Assembly: GCA_963759545.1 (NCBI GenBank)
Contig: CAVXAB010000025.1
Location: 1 to 64,000, forward strand
Reading direction: 5' to 3'
DNA length: 64,000 nucleotides
From: Trebonia sp963759545
GTDB taxonomy: Bacteria; Actinomycetota; Actinomycetes; Streptosporangiales; Streptosporangiaceae
Positions 25,003 through 33,463 of this stretch are shown here, one piece after another. Position 1 is the stretch's first letter; each line of letters starts with the position of its first letter. Position numbers and translations under genes: made by a program. The notes beneath the pieces were generated by a model. That model made no database searches. It had not been told where the DNA came from and saw nothing but the letters and a program-made list of their open reading frames with translations.

Positions 25003-27003
25003 ATGAGCATGCTTCCCTCGGTCGGGCCGCAGCGGATGGGTGCGCAGAACCTGGCACCGCGCCTCGACGCGCTCGCGGAACTGCTGCGGATCGGCCGCGC
25101 CCGCCAGGGTCAGGGGATCCTGGCGGAGACGCACGCGCCGGGCCAGAACGACGGCACCGGCTTCAGCAACTCGCTGCTTGATGACGCGGAGGCCGTGCTC
25201 AAGCGGGCGGGCGAACGGCTTCGCCTGTCGGGCAATCACACCGTCGTCGCCCTCGCGGGCGGCACCGGCAGCGGCAAGTCGACGCTGTTCAACGCCCTGT
25301 CCGGTGCGACGTTCTCCCCGCCAGGGGTGACCCGCCCGATGACGCGGCACGTGCACGCGTGCGTGTGGGGGATGCAGGGGGCCGCGCCGCTGCTCGACTG
25401 GCTCGGGGTGCAGCGCCGCCACCGGTACGCCAGGGCCAGCGTCCTCGACTCCGGTGAGTCAGACCTCGACGGACTGATCCTGCTTGACCTGCCCGACCAT
25501 GATTCGGTGGTCACGGCGTCCATGGCGGCGGTGGACCGGCTGTCCAAGCTGGCCGACATGGTCATCTGGGTGCTCGACCCGCAGAAGTACGCCGACGCCG
25601 CCGTGCACAACCGGTACCTGATCCCGCTGGCCGGCCACGCCGACGTGTTCACCGTGGTGCTCAACCAGGTCGACTTGCTCTCGCCGCAGCAGGCCAGGGA
25701 CTGCGAAGAGGACCTGCGCCGCCTGCTCGACGCCGAGGGCCTGCACGACGCCCCCGTCTTCCCCGTCTCGGCGCGCACCGGCGTCGGCCTCGGCGAGCTG
25801 CGCGCGCTGCTCACGGAGACGGTGGTGCAGAACCGCGCGGTCAGCGACCGGATCGCCGCCGACATCGACGCGATGATCGACGGCTTCGCCGCGTACGACG
25901 GCCCGCAGGTGGCGCCGGACACGGCGCTGGCCGTGACCACGGGGGTGCCGCTCGCCGCGCCAGCGCGGGAAGCGGACGGCCAGCCGATGGCGCTGTCCAA
26001 GCCGCCGTGGGACCTCACCGAGGAAGAGCTGGCCCGGGCGACTCCGCCTGAGCCAGAGCCGTCAAGGCCGCCGTGGGACGACGCCACCCAGGACGACAGC
26101 AGGCGAGACGCCATCGACCCGGCCGCGAGCGTCCCCAAGGAGGCGGCGGCCAGGCTCACCGGCGCGCTCGCGCGCGCGGCGGGCCTGTCCGCGGTCGCGC
26201 AGGCCATGGCGAGCAGCCACGAGGCGCGGGCGGCACGGCTCACCGGCTGGCCGGCCGGCCAGCTGCTCGGCGGCCGCCGCGACCCGATGCGCGCGCTGCG
26301 CGCGGCAGGCGTGGCCGCGGGGACCGCGACCGGCCAGGCGCAGCAGTCCGAGGTGGACAACGCGATCACGGCGTTCGCCGACACGGTGGGCGACGGCCTG
26401 CCCGAGCCGTGGTCAGGCGGCCTGCGCGAGGCGGCACGGTGCAACGCCGGCATGGTGCCGCAGGCACTCGCCGGCGCCGTGCAGGCCGCGGCGGCCGAGG
26501 TCAGGTCGGGGCCGCCGGCCTGGTGGCGGCTCGTGACGGCCTGGCAGTGGCTGCTGACCGTGCTCGCCGCCGCTGGCGTCGTGCTCTCCGTGGTGATCGC
26601 GCTGGCCAGCTCGGCCGGTCACCACCGGGGGTGGATCGGCGAAGCCACGCTGATCCCGTGGCTGCTGGTCATGGCGGTGGCGATGCTCGTCCTTGGCTAC
26701 GTGACGGCCGTCGGCTGCCGGAACGTGGCGGTGGCCGCCGCGGACCATGAACGGCGGACCGCCGAGCGGGCGATGCAGGACCGGGTCGCGGGGGTCACCC
26801 ACGACCTGGTACTCCTCGCGACCGGCCGGGAGATCGCACAGTACGAGCGGTTCAGGAGAGAGCTGGCGGTGGCGGCCGGGAGGTTATCCCGCGGCACCGC
26901 GCGAGCCAGCCGCCCGCGCCAGCCGCCCCGTCGCCGGCCGCTGTCCAGGGTGAGCCAGAACGGGTGCAGGGAACCCCGCACCCGTTCGGACTCCTCGTTT
27001 TAA
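25003..27003 (+). CDS. Dynamin-like/Era-type GTPase with two membrane helices (DynB-like)
   Basis: 666 residues. GTPase motifs are G1 GGTGSGKST near residue 86, G3 LLDLPDHDS, G4 VLNQVDLL and G5 SARTG. A Pro/Asp-rich linker (about 315-370) follows. Two membrane helices at about 513-535 and 548-570 (WLLTVLAAAGVVLSVVIALAS; LIPWLLVMAVAMLVLGYV) would anchor it, matching the membrane partner of actinomycete dynamin pairs. It lies 75 bases behind the first GTPase, probably in one operon. The last 40 residues are basic and low-complexity and contain a terminator-like hairpin; the stop overlaps that of the convergent binding-protein gene. Confidence 0.75.
   Translation: MSMLPSVGPQRMGAQNLAPRLDALAELLRIGRARQGQGILAETHAPGQNDGTGFSNSLLDDAEAVLKRAGERLRLSGNHTVVALAGGTGSGKSTLFNALSGATFSPPGVTRPMTRHVHACVWGMQGAAPLLDWLGVQRRHRYARASVLDSGESDLDGLILLDLPDHDSVVTASMAAVDRLSKLADMVIWVLDPQKYADAAVHNRYLIPLAGHADVFTVVLNQVDLLSPQQARDCEEDLRRLLDAEGLHDAPVFPVSARTGVGLGELRALLTETVVQNRAVSDRIAADIDAMIDGFAAYDGPQVAPDTALAVTTGVPLAAPAREADGQPMALSKPPWDLTEEELARATPPEPEPSRPPWDDATQDDSRRDAIDPAASVPKEAAARLTGALARAAGLSAVAQAMASSHEARAARLTGWPAGQLLGGRRDPMRALRAAGVAAGTATGQAQQSEVDNAITAFADTVGDGLPEPWSGGLREAARCNAGMVPQALAGAVQAAAAEVRSGPPAWWRLVTAWQWLLTVLAAAGVVLSVVIALASSAGHHRGWIGEATLIPWLLVMAVAMLVLGYVTAVGCRNVAVAAADHERRTAERAMQDRVAGVTHDLVLLATGREIAQYERFRRELAVAAGRLSRGTARASRPRQPPRRRPLSRVSQNGCREPRTRSDSSF
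26958..26987 (+). terminator. Hairpin terminator inside the end of the DynB-like gene
   Basis: GAACGGGTGC and GCACCCGTTC (10 bp, perfect) enclose a 10-base loop, followed by ggactcctcgttt. It lies 16 bases before the stop codon, between two convergent genes whose stops overlap by four bases, so it probably ends transcription from both sides. Confidence 0.65.
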
Positions 27004-28247
27004 CTCCCTGGGTTGTAGAGGCTGGCCGAGCCGTCGGGGTTGATGATCGCCATGGCGGCGTCGACGTCGCTGTAGCTCTCGTAGTTGGCCGGGGTCCTGG
27101 TCCACACGATGCCCAGCGTGTTGATGTTCAGGTGCTGGAGCTTCTGCATGATCGTGGTCTCGTCCAGGTTGCCCGCCTGCTTGATCGCCCAGTCGACCTC
27201 GAGCCCGGCGTCCCAGCCTTCCTGGCTGTTCTCGATCGCGTTATCGTTGCCGAGGCCCGCGGCCTGCATGCCGGCGATGTACGCGGTCAGGCCGGCCGCG
27301 GTCGCCTTGTCCTCCGCGGTGCTGCCCGCCTGGGCGTGGGTCAGCCAGTTCTTCATTGACCCGAGCACGTAGATGTTCTGCATCGCCGTCGGCCCGCCGG
27401 CCGCCGAGACGAAGCTGGGGATCTCGCAGCCAGAGCACTCGCTGATCGGGATGGTCGGGTCCTGCGCCCTGATGGCCTTGATGGCGGTGATCGAGTCGGT
27501 GCCTGGCACCAGGCCGAAGAGGATGATCTGCGGCTTGGCGGCCAGCATGGCGAGCACCTGCGGGGTGACGTCGGTGGCGCCTACCTGGTCGATCTGGGTG
27601 GAGACGAGCTGGAAGCCGTCCTTCGCGGCGAGGCCCTGCACGGTGGCCTGGTTGGCCAGGCAGACCGAGCCGCAGTTGTCCTCGAGCAGCGCGACCCTGG
27701 TGTAGTGCCTGGGCACGATCAGGTTCTGCACCGAGGCGATCTGGTCCCCGGCGAACACGTCGTAGAAGCCGGGGAAGCCGTAGGAGTTCAGCTCGCTGGC
27801 CGGGTAGCCGTTGGTCTGCCAGCCGGAGGAGAGGCTGATCAGGATCGTCTTGTTGGCGATCGCGATCGGCAGCGCGGACTCGGTGTCCGCGCCGGACTCC
27901 GGCCCGATGATGAACTGGGCGTGGTAGGTCTGGATGCACTTCTTCGCGTCAAGCTCGGACTGCGCGGCGTTGGACTGGTTGTTCAGCGTGATGTAGTTGA
28001 CCTTGTGGCCCATGATGCCGCCGGTGGCGTTGACGTGCTTGAAGTACGCCTGCGCGCCCCAGTTGTCGGACTCGCCGATCTGCGCGTACGGCCCGGCGAG
28101 CGCCAGGTCACCGCAGGCGACGATGGTGGAGTTAGCGCTCGCGGAGTTGCCGCCGCCGCCCCCGCCGCCGCAGGCGGCGAGCCCGCCCGCTAGCAAGGCG
28201 GTCGCAAGCATGGCCGCTACCTTGAACGGAGTTCGTCTTCGAATCAT
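27000..28247 (-). CDS. Branched-chain-type ABC transporter substrate-binding lipoprotein
   Basis: 415 residues. The signal peptide ends in the lipobox LAAC near residue 25, followed by a polyglycine linker. The mature protein is a type I periplasmic-binding fold (LivJ-like) starting IVACGDLALAGPYAQIG, with GIMGHKVNYI and DAKKCIQTYHAQFIIGPES. It captures the substrate outside the membrane for the transporter encoded upstream. GGAGGGAAG precedes the ATG. It is the last gene of the FAD/AcnX/Liv operon. Ligand specificity cannot be read from the sequence. Confidence 0.9.
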   Translation of the reverse strand: MIRRRTPFKVAAMLATALLAGGLAACGGGGGGGNSASANSTIVACGDLALAGPYAQIGESDNWGAQAYFKHVNATGGIMGHKVNYITLNNQSNAAQSELDAKKCIQTYHAQFIIGPESGADTESALPIAIANKTILISLSSGWQTNGYPASELNSYGFPGFYDVFAGDQIASVQNLIVPRHYTRVALLEDNCGSVCLANQATVQGLAAKDGFQLVSTQIDQVGATDVTPQVLAMLAAKPQIILFGLVPGTDSITAIKAIRAQDPTIPISECSGCEIPSFVSAAGGPTAMQNIYVLGSMKNWLTHAQAGSTAEDKATAAGLTAYIAGMQAAGLGNDNAIENSQEGWDAGLEVDWAIKQAGNLDETTIMQKLQHLNINTLGIVWTRTPANYESYSDVDAAMAIINPDGSASLYNPGS

Positions 28248-28288
28248 TGTTCTTCCCTCCTGAGATTGCCATGGATAAAAAGGCTTGT

Positions 28289-29077
28289 TCAGCTGCCGAC
28301 GAGCAGCGAGTTGACGACGGGGGAGGACCGGAAGTCGGCGGGCCCGCCGTCGAAGACGAGATGGCCGCCGGACAGCACGAAGATCCGCTCGCTGACCTGG
28401 GCGACGAGCGCCAGGTCGTGCTCGACGAGCAGCACGCAGGTGCGGTCGGCGATGGTGGTGAGCAGCGCGGCGAGCCGCTGGCGCTGGTCCTCAGACAGCC
28501 CGGACGCCGGCTCGTCAAGCAGCAGCAGGCGGGGGCTTGGCGCGAGCGCGCGGGCCAGCTCGACCATCCGCTGGGTCTCAAGCGTGAGGCTGGAGACCTC
28601 CCGGTCGGCGAGGTCGGCCATGCCCAGGTCGGCCAGTGTCCGCGCCGCCTGCGCCCGGGCCGCGTCGAGCCGGCTGCGCCCGATCCTGGTGACGATCGAC
28701 GAGTTGTGCGAGGCGAGGCAGGCGACCGCCACGTTGTCAAGCACGGTGCGGCCCTTGATGAGGTGCACCGCCTGGAAGGTGCGGCTGACGCCCTGGTAGA
28801 ACCGCTCGTTCGGCGGGCGCCTGGTGATGTCGGTGCCGCTGAGGATGACCTCGCCCGCCGAGGGCGCCACGCTGCCGCCGATGATGTTGAGCAGGGTGGA
28901 CTTGCCCGCCCCGTTCGGGCCGCACAGCCCGAACAGGCCGCGCTCGGGCAGCGCGAGCGTGACGTCGTGCAGCACGCTGAGGCCGCCGTACTCCTTGTAG
29001 ACGCCCCGCACCTCGAGCAGCGTCGCGGCCCGCGGGTCGGCGGCCCTGGCCGCGGTCGCGCCGCTGTCCGCCAGCAC
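28289..29077 (-). CDS. ABC transporter ATP-binding protein, LivG type
   Basis: 262 residues. Walker A GPNGAGKST, the Q-loop in SRTFQAVHL, an unusual signature SSLTLETQRM in place of LSGGQ, and Walker B LLLLDEPASGL with the switch histidine in LLVEHDL. The length and the ALAPSPRLLLLDEP order fit LivG. GTG 29077 is the first usable start in this frame and has no ribosome site. The upstream permease frame continues over it without a stop, so livM and livG may be one fused gene interrupted by a frameshift near 29080. Confidence 0.82.
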   Translation of the reverse strand: MLADSGATAARAADPRAATLLEVRGVYKEYGGLSVLHDVTLALPERGLFGLCGPNGAGKSTLLNIIGGSVAPSAGEVILSGTDITRRPPNERFYQGVSRTFQAVHLIKGRTVLDNVAVACLASHNSSIVTRIGRSRLDAARAQAARTLADLGMADLADREVSSLTLETQRMVELARALAPSPRLLLLDEPASGLSEDQRQRLAALLTTIADRTCVLLVEHDLALVAQVSERIFVLSGGHLVFDGGPADFRSSPVVNSLLVGS

Positions 29078-30179
29078 GCTGGACAGCGAGCATGCCCGGG
29101 GTGACGGCCGGTGCTTCCGGCGGCGCTTCCGCTCCGGTGCCGTCAGCGCCGGCCGGCGACGTCGTGCGGCGCAGCCAGGCCACGCCGGTTTGCACGATGC
29201 CCGCCAGCCCCTCCGGGTCCACCAGGAGCACCACGGTGAGCAGCACGCCCTCGACCACGAGGATGTTGACGCTCACCCAGTTGCTCGCGCCCTGCAGGTA
29301 CTGGATGACGAGCGCGCCGATGACCGCGCCGATGACCGAGCGCCGACCGCCGATGAACAGCATGATCAGCAGGGCCAGCTCGGTGGTCGGGTCGACCACG
29401 GTCTCCGGCACGAACTGCTGGGTCCCCGCGTAGACCGCGCCGCCGAGCGCGGCGAACACGCAGCCGAGCACGAACAGCTCGAGCTTGCGCCGCGGCGTGC
29501 GGACCCCGAGCGCGGCGGCGGTCCGCTCGTCGACGCCGAGCACGAACAGCTCGAGGCCGATGTCGGAGTTGAGGATCCTGGCGGCGACGAAGACCGCGGC
29601 CGCGAGGAGCACCACGACGATGATGCCGCCGCCGACCGCGGTCACCGCGGTCGACGCGGAAGACGACGGCCAGAGCGTGCCGATGAGCGGCGCGCCGACC
29701 GCCCCGCCCAGGTAGCCGGAGGCGGACACGTAGCCGACCGCGATCAGCGGCAGCATCAGCGTGGCGACGGCCAGCGCGAGCCCGGAGGCGCGGGTGACCA
29801 CCGAGCCGAGCAGCAGCGCGGCCAGCGCCGCGCCGACCATCATGATCACCGTGGCCAGCAGCACCGACATGTTGAAGTGGGTGTTCAGCATGGCCACGCC
29901 GTAGGCGCCGACGCCGAAGAACACCGACTGGGAGAACGCGATCTGCTGGCTGAACCCGATCTGCACCGCCATGCCGGCGGTGACGATCGCGTAGCAGGCC
30001 GCAAGCACGAACACCGACCCGGTGTACTGCTGCCCGGCGGCCAGCACGATGAGCACGCCCGCCACCAGGACGACCGCGGTCGGTACCCCGCCGCGCGGCA
30101 CCCGCCGCGCCGCAGGGGAAGAGGACAGGGCGGTCGCCCAGTTGGTCGCCCGCGAGGACGCGGCCAGGAACGCGTTCAT
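28737..30179 (-). CDS. ABC transporter permease, LivM type (3' end overruns livG)
   Basis: About 350 residues form the LivM-type permease with eight to ten membrane helices, including VQIGFSQQIAFSQSVFFGVGAYG (the conserved LS-Q-G-FFG-GAY region), LLIMLFIGGRRSVIGAVIGAL and VLLTVVLLVDPEGLAGIV. After residue 365 the frame runs about 115 more residues across livG as Arg/Gly-rich nonsense. The real protein must end or change frame near 29080. Its ATG overlaps the livH stop (ATGA). LivM-LivG fusions exist in other bacteria, so a single indel in a fusion gene is one explanation. Confidence 0.75.
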   Translation of the reverse strand: MNAFLAASSRATNWATALSSSPAARRVPRGGVPTAVVLVAGVLIVLAAGQQYTGSVFVLAACYAIVTAGMAVQIGFSQQIAFSQSVFFGVGAYGVAMLNTHFNMSVLLATVIMMVGAALAALLLGSVVTRASGLALAVATLMLPLIAVGYVSASGYLGGAVGAPLIGTLWPSSSASTAVTAVGGGIIVVVLLAAAVFVAARILNSDIGLELFVLGVDERTAAALGVRTPRRKLELFVLGCVFAALGGAVYAGTQQFVPETVVDPTTELALLIMLFIGGRRSVIGAVIGALVIQYLQGASNWVSVNILVVEGVLLTVVLLVDPEGLAGIVQTGVAWLRRTTSPAGADGTGAEAPPEAPAVTPGMLAVQRAGGQRRDRGQGRRPAGRDAARGAGRLQGVRRPQRAARRHARAARARPVRAVRPERGGQVHPAQHHRRQRGALGGRGHPQRHRHHQAPAERAVLPGRQPHLPGGAPHQGPHRA

Positions 30180-31060
30180 CCGCTCACCGCCGATTCGAAG
30201 CCGAGGCCGCGCGGCCAGGCGAGGATCAGCGCGGCGAGGATCGCGTACAGGACCGTGTCGCCGTACTGGGCGCTGACGTAGCCGCCGAGCAGCGCTTCAA
30301 GCACGCCGATGAACAGCCCGGCGACGAGCGCCCGGCCGGGTTTGCGGAAGCCGCCGTAGGCGGCGGCGATGAACCCGGTCAGCGAGATCGTCGCGCCGGA
30401 CAGGTACGTGAACCCGGTGATCGGCGATTCCACGATGCCGAACACGGCGGCGATGACCGCGGTCCCGATGAAGATCAGCCGCCGGTACCGCTTGGTGTCG
30501 ATCCCGACGATCCGCGCTCCGATGGAGTTCTCGCCGCTCGCCTCGAGTGCCTTGCCGCCGAGCGTGAACCTGATGTAGAGCCAGAACGCGCCGCCGATGA
30601 TGATCGCGCAGGCCAGCACGAGCAGGCCGGCGCGCTCGAAGTTCAGGCTGCCCAGGGTGAGGGACGCGCCGCTCCACAGCGTGGGCGCGGCGTGCACGTC
30701 GGTGCCGAACAGCGACTTCGCCACCCCGTCGATGAAGAACGACAGCGCGAACGTGAAGAAGAACGTGACGACGATGCCCTCGATCGGCCGTTTCCCGTCC
30801 TGCGCGAGGCGCAGCACCACCTGGTCGTAGGCGTACGCGAACACGGCGACGACGACGATCGTGGTGATGATGGCGACCGGCAGCGGCAGCCCCTTGACGC
30901 GGTACAGGTTGTCCACGCCGAGCGCGCCGACCATGGCGAAGTCGCCGACGGCCAGGTTGAGGATGTTGGACACCCGGTACCAGACCGAGACGCAGACGGC
31001 GAACATCGCGTAGATGGAGCCGGTGACGATCCCGGCGATGATCAGGTTCCCGAATTTCAT
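30176..31060 (-). CDS. ABC transporter permease, LivH type
   Basis: 294 residues with about eight membrane helices. NLIIAGIVTGSIYAMFAVCVSVWYRVSNILNLAVGDFAMVGAL is the LivH N-terminal pattern, and ASGENSIGARIVGID and GFIAAAYGGFRKPGRALVAG mark the cytoplasmic coupling and C-terminal helices. It pairs with the LivM-type permease to form the channel. Both ends overlap neighbours by ATGA (livF stop and livM start), so translation is coupled throughout the operon. Confidence 0.9.
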   Translation of the reverse strand: MKFGNLIIAGIVTGSIYAMFAVCVSVWYRVSNILNLAVGDFAMVGALGVDNLYRVKGLPLPVAIITTIVVVAVFAYAYDQVVLRLAQDGKRPIEGIVVTFFFTFALSFFIDGVAKSLFGTDVHAAPTLWSGASLTLGSLNFERAGLLVLACAIIIGGAFWLYIRFTLGGKALEASGENSIGARIVGIDTKRYRRLIFIGTAVIAAVFGIVESPITGFTYLSGATISLTGFIAAAYGGFRKPGRALVAGLFIGVLEALLGGYVSAQYGDTVLYAILAALILAWPRGLGFESAVSG

Positions 31061-31779
31061 GCGGCCCCCGCCATTCCGTTGCGCACCTCGACGCGCCGGT
31101 TGCACAAGGTCAGCGCCCGGCGCGGTGCCTCCTCGACGACGATCAGGGTGGTGCCGGCCGCGTGGATCTGCGCGAGGACGTCGTACACCCGCTTGGCGAC
31201 CGCCTCGGCGAGGCCGAGGCACGGTTCGTCGACGGCGAGGATCTTCGGGTTGGCGGCGAGCCCGCGGGCGATCGCCACCATCTGCTGCTGGCCGCCGGAC
31301 AGGGTGCCCGCCGCCTGCTTGAGGTGCGGCTTCAGCTCGGGGAAGAGGCCGACCGCGCGCTGGTAGGCGTCCGATCTTCGAGCCTTGCCGATACTTCTCG
31401 TCCACGTGTAGCAGCCGAGGATGATGTTGTCCGCCGTCGTCAGGTCCGGGTAGAGCTGGCGGCGCTCGGGTACGAGCGTGAGGCCGTGCCGCGCCGCCCA
31501 CTTGACGTCGCCGTTCTTCGCCGGCGCGCCGAAGATCGTCACCTCGCCGCGCCTGCGCACCATGCCGGTGACGCCCATCAGGATCGAGGACTTGCCGTTG
31601 CCGTTCGGCCCGGTGATCGCGCAGGCGTCACCCTCGCTGACGGTGAACGTGGCGTCGTGCACCGCGACCACGTTCCCGTAGGCGACCGACAGGCCGGTGA
31701 CCGCGAGCGCGACGCCACCCGCGGGTCTCTCTGCGGGGTTACCGTTCCCGCCGGAGTCGTGCTCCGTGGCCGCGCTCAT
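31057..31779 (-). CDS. ABC transporter ATP-binding protein, LivF type
   Basis: 240 residues. Walker A GPNGNGKSS, signature LSGGQQQMVAIARGL, Walker B ILAVDEPCLGL. The order AYGNVVAVHDATFTV and LVPERRQLYPDLTTADNI is typical of LivF. The catalytic H-loop position reads VVEEAPRRAL, without the usual histidine, which may make this the degenerate half of a heterodimer with the LivG-type subunit. The ATG overlaps the stop of the small aconitase-X subunit gene. Confidence 0.88.
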   Translation of the reverse strand: MSAATEHDSGGNGNPAERPAGGVALAVTGLSVAYGNVVAVHDATFTVSEGDACAITGPNGNGKSSILMGVTGMVRRRGEVTIFGAPAKNGDVKWAARHGLTLVPERRQLYPDLTTADNIILGCYTWTRSIGKARRSDAYQRAVGLFPELKPHLKQAAGTLSGGQQQMVAIARGLAANPKILAVDEPCLGLAEAVAKRVYDVLAQIHAAGTTLIVVEEAPRRALTLCNRRVEVRNGMAGAA

Positions 31780-32177
31780 CGTTTCGTGACCTCCACGGTT
31801 GAGTTATCGAGCAGCACCCAGTCACCGGTGGCGATGACCGAACAGGGGTCGGCGTCGAGGTCCGTGACCGCGGGAACGCGCGTCACGACCGCGCCGAGCG
31901 CCGACTTAGCGGAGATCCGGCCGATGATCATCCCGATCGGCGCGGTGCCGGACAGCCGGGTCGTCTGGAAGAAGCCCGCCCAGCCGGACGAGCCCTTCGC
32001 GCTCGGGAAGACGAGGATCTTGCCGGTGAAGCAGACTCCGTACAGCTCATGCCGGCGTTCGATGATCACGCCGCGGGCCGGGTCGATGCCGCCCCACCCG
32101 GAGATCGGCTCGTGCGACACGAGGGCCTCGCCCTCGACCTTGCCGGGCACGACGGTCCGTCCACGCAGGGTGAGCAT
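31776..32177 (-). CDS. Aconitase X small (swivel) subunit
   Basis: 133 residues of the AcnX swivelling domain (DUF126): LRGRTVVPGKVEGEALVSHEPISGWGG, then GVCFTGKILVFPSAKGSS and PCSVIATGDWVLLDN. It closes over the active site of the large subunit. The ATG overlaps the stop of the large-subunit gene (TGATG), as expected for the two-gene form of AcnX. Known bacterial AcnX enzymes dehydrate cis-3-hydroxy-L-proline; archaeal ones act on mevalonate 5-phosphate. Confidence 0.87.
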   Translation of the reverse strand: MLTLRGRTVVPGKVEGEALVSHEPISGWGGIDPARGVIIERRHELYGVCFTGKILVFPSAKGSSGWAGFFQTTRLSGTAPIGMIIGRISAKSALGAVVTRVPAVTDLDADPCSVIATGDWVLLDNSTVEVTKR

Positions 32178-33463
32178 CAGCGCAGACCCCCGTTCCAGCG
32201 CCCGGTGACGGCCGCGGAGACGCATTCCTCCAGCGTCCCGAACCACGCCTCGATGCCGAGGATCGCGGGCAGGTAGTGCGCCTGCTTGGCGGAGTCGGTG
32301 GCGAACACCTTGGTGCCGGCCGGCGCGGCCCGCGACATCGCCGGGCAGGAGTCGGCGAGCACCCGCCCGCCGGCCCGCTCGATCACCTCGGTGTAGCCGG
32401 AGCGGTCCGCCATCACCTTCAGTGCGCGCGGCGCCATGATCCACAGCTCGGTATCCGGCGACAGGCGTTTGCCGTCGAGCAGGGCGGCGGCCTGCCGGAT
32501 CTGGTCGACCGAGGCGTGCGGGCAGCCGAGCAGCACGAAGTCCACGTCGGTGGAGGAGCCGATCTCGTTCAGCGTCTCGTACATCGCCTGCCGCTCGGCC
32601 GGCCCGTAGGCGACGGCCGCGGGCACCGCGCCCCCCGCCCAGAACGCCGCCTCGAGCGTCGGGGCCTCCGGCGTGATCCCGGGGATGTGGTACAGCTCGA
32701 CACCGCCGGACGTGGCCGCCGCCGCGCCGAAGTGCTTCAGCTCGGTCAGGTCGGGCCGGGAGATGTCGCCCACGATCACCGGGTGGTCCTCGCCCGCGAC
32801 CCCGCCGGCGAAGTACCCGAGCATCCCCCAGTCCTGGAACGACTCCACGGTCAGGCCCTCGACCGAGATCAGGTGCGTCCCGCGCCTGTTCTCCTCCCGG
32901 TGGTTGCCCCAGCAGGGGATCTTCCCGGTCAGCGACGCGGCCCCGGTCGACGCGATCCCCTCGCAGTTGGTCCGCGCCCCGAGCACCGAGTTCGCGTAGA
33001 TCACCGCGGAGGACTCCATCCACGCGCAGTGCTCGCCGCGCAGCGGCAGGTTCCCCACCTGGTACGGCGTGCAGGTGGCGAGGATGTTCACCCCGTGCCG
33101 CCCGTAGAACGACTCGGCGTCGTCCTGCAGGTCCACGTTGGCCCGCGGGTACGGCACGATGTCCACCGAGTCCGGCCCGAACCCGTGCTGCAGCTGGCAG
33201 GTCGGCACCCGCATCGAGGGGATGGTCAGGTCCAGGTCGCTGTCCAGGTTGATGACCGCGAACGCCTTGTCCCAGCCGCCCTCGGCGACCAGCCGCGCCT
33301 TGACCGGCGACGGCTGGGTCATCGTCCCCGCCACGTTCCTGATGTCGCACAGCCGCTCGGCGTCAAGCGCCGCGCCGTACCTGATCAGCAGGTCCATCGC
33401 GGCCGCGACGGCGTCGCCCTCCGCGCCGTCCCGCATCCGCTTCTCTTCTTCGGTCAGGAACAT
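32177..33463 (-). CDS. Aconitase X large (catalytic) subunit
   Basis: 428 residues. FLTEEEKRMRDG at the start, then DSDLDLTIPSMRVPTCQLQHG, ATCTPYQVGNLPLRGEH, SVLGARTNCEGIAS and FVLLGCPHAS are AcnX signatures, with the cysteines that hold the iron-sulfur cluster. The reaction is dehydration of a hydroxy acid. The best known bacterial activity is cis-3-hydroxy-L-proline dehydratase, but no proline-pathway genes accompany it here. GGAGGAAA precedes ATG 33463, which overlaps the stop of the FAD oxidoreductase gene. Confidence 0.88.
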   Translation of the reverse strand: MFLTEEEKRMRDGAEGDAVAAAMDLLIRYGAALDAERLCDIRNVAGTMTQPSPVKARLVAEGGWDKAFAVINLDSDLDLTIPSMRVPTCQLQHGFGPDSVDIVPYPRANVDLQDDAESFYGRHGVNILATCTPYQVGNLPLRGEHCAWMESSAVIYANSVLGARTNCEGIASTGAASLTGKIPCWGNHREENRRGTHLISVEGLTVESFQDWGMLGYFAGGVAGEDHPVIVGDISRPDLTELKHFGAAAATSGGVELYHIPGITPEAPTLEAAFWAGGAVPAAVAYGPAERQAMYETLNEIGSSTDVDFVLLGCPHASVDQIRQAAALLDGKRLSPDTELWIMAPRALKVMADRSGYTEVIERAGGRVLADSCPAMSRAAPAGTKVFATDSAKQAHYLPAILGIEAWFGTLEECVSAAVTGRWNGGLR

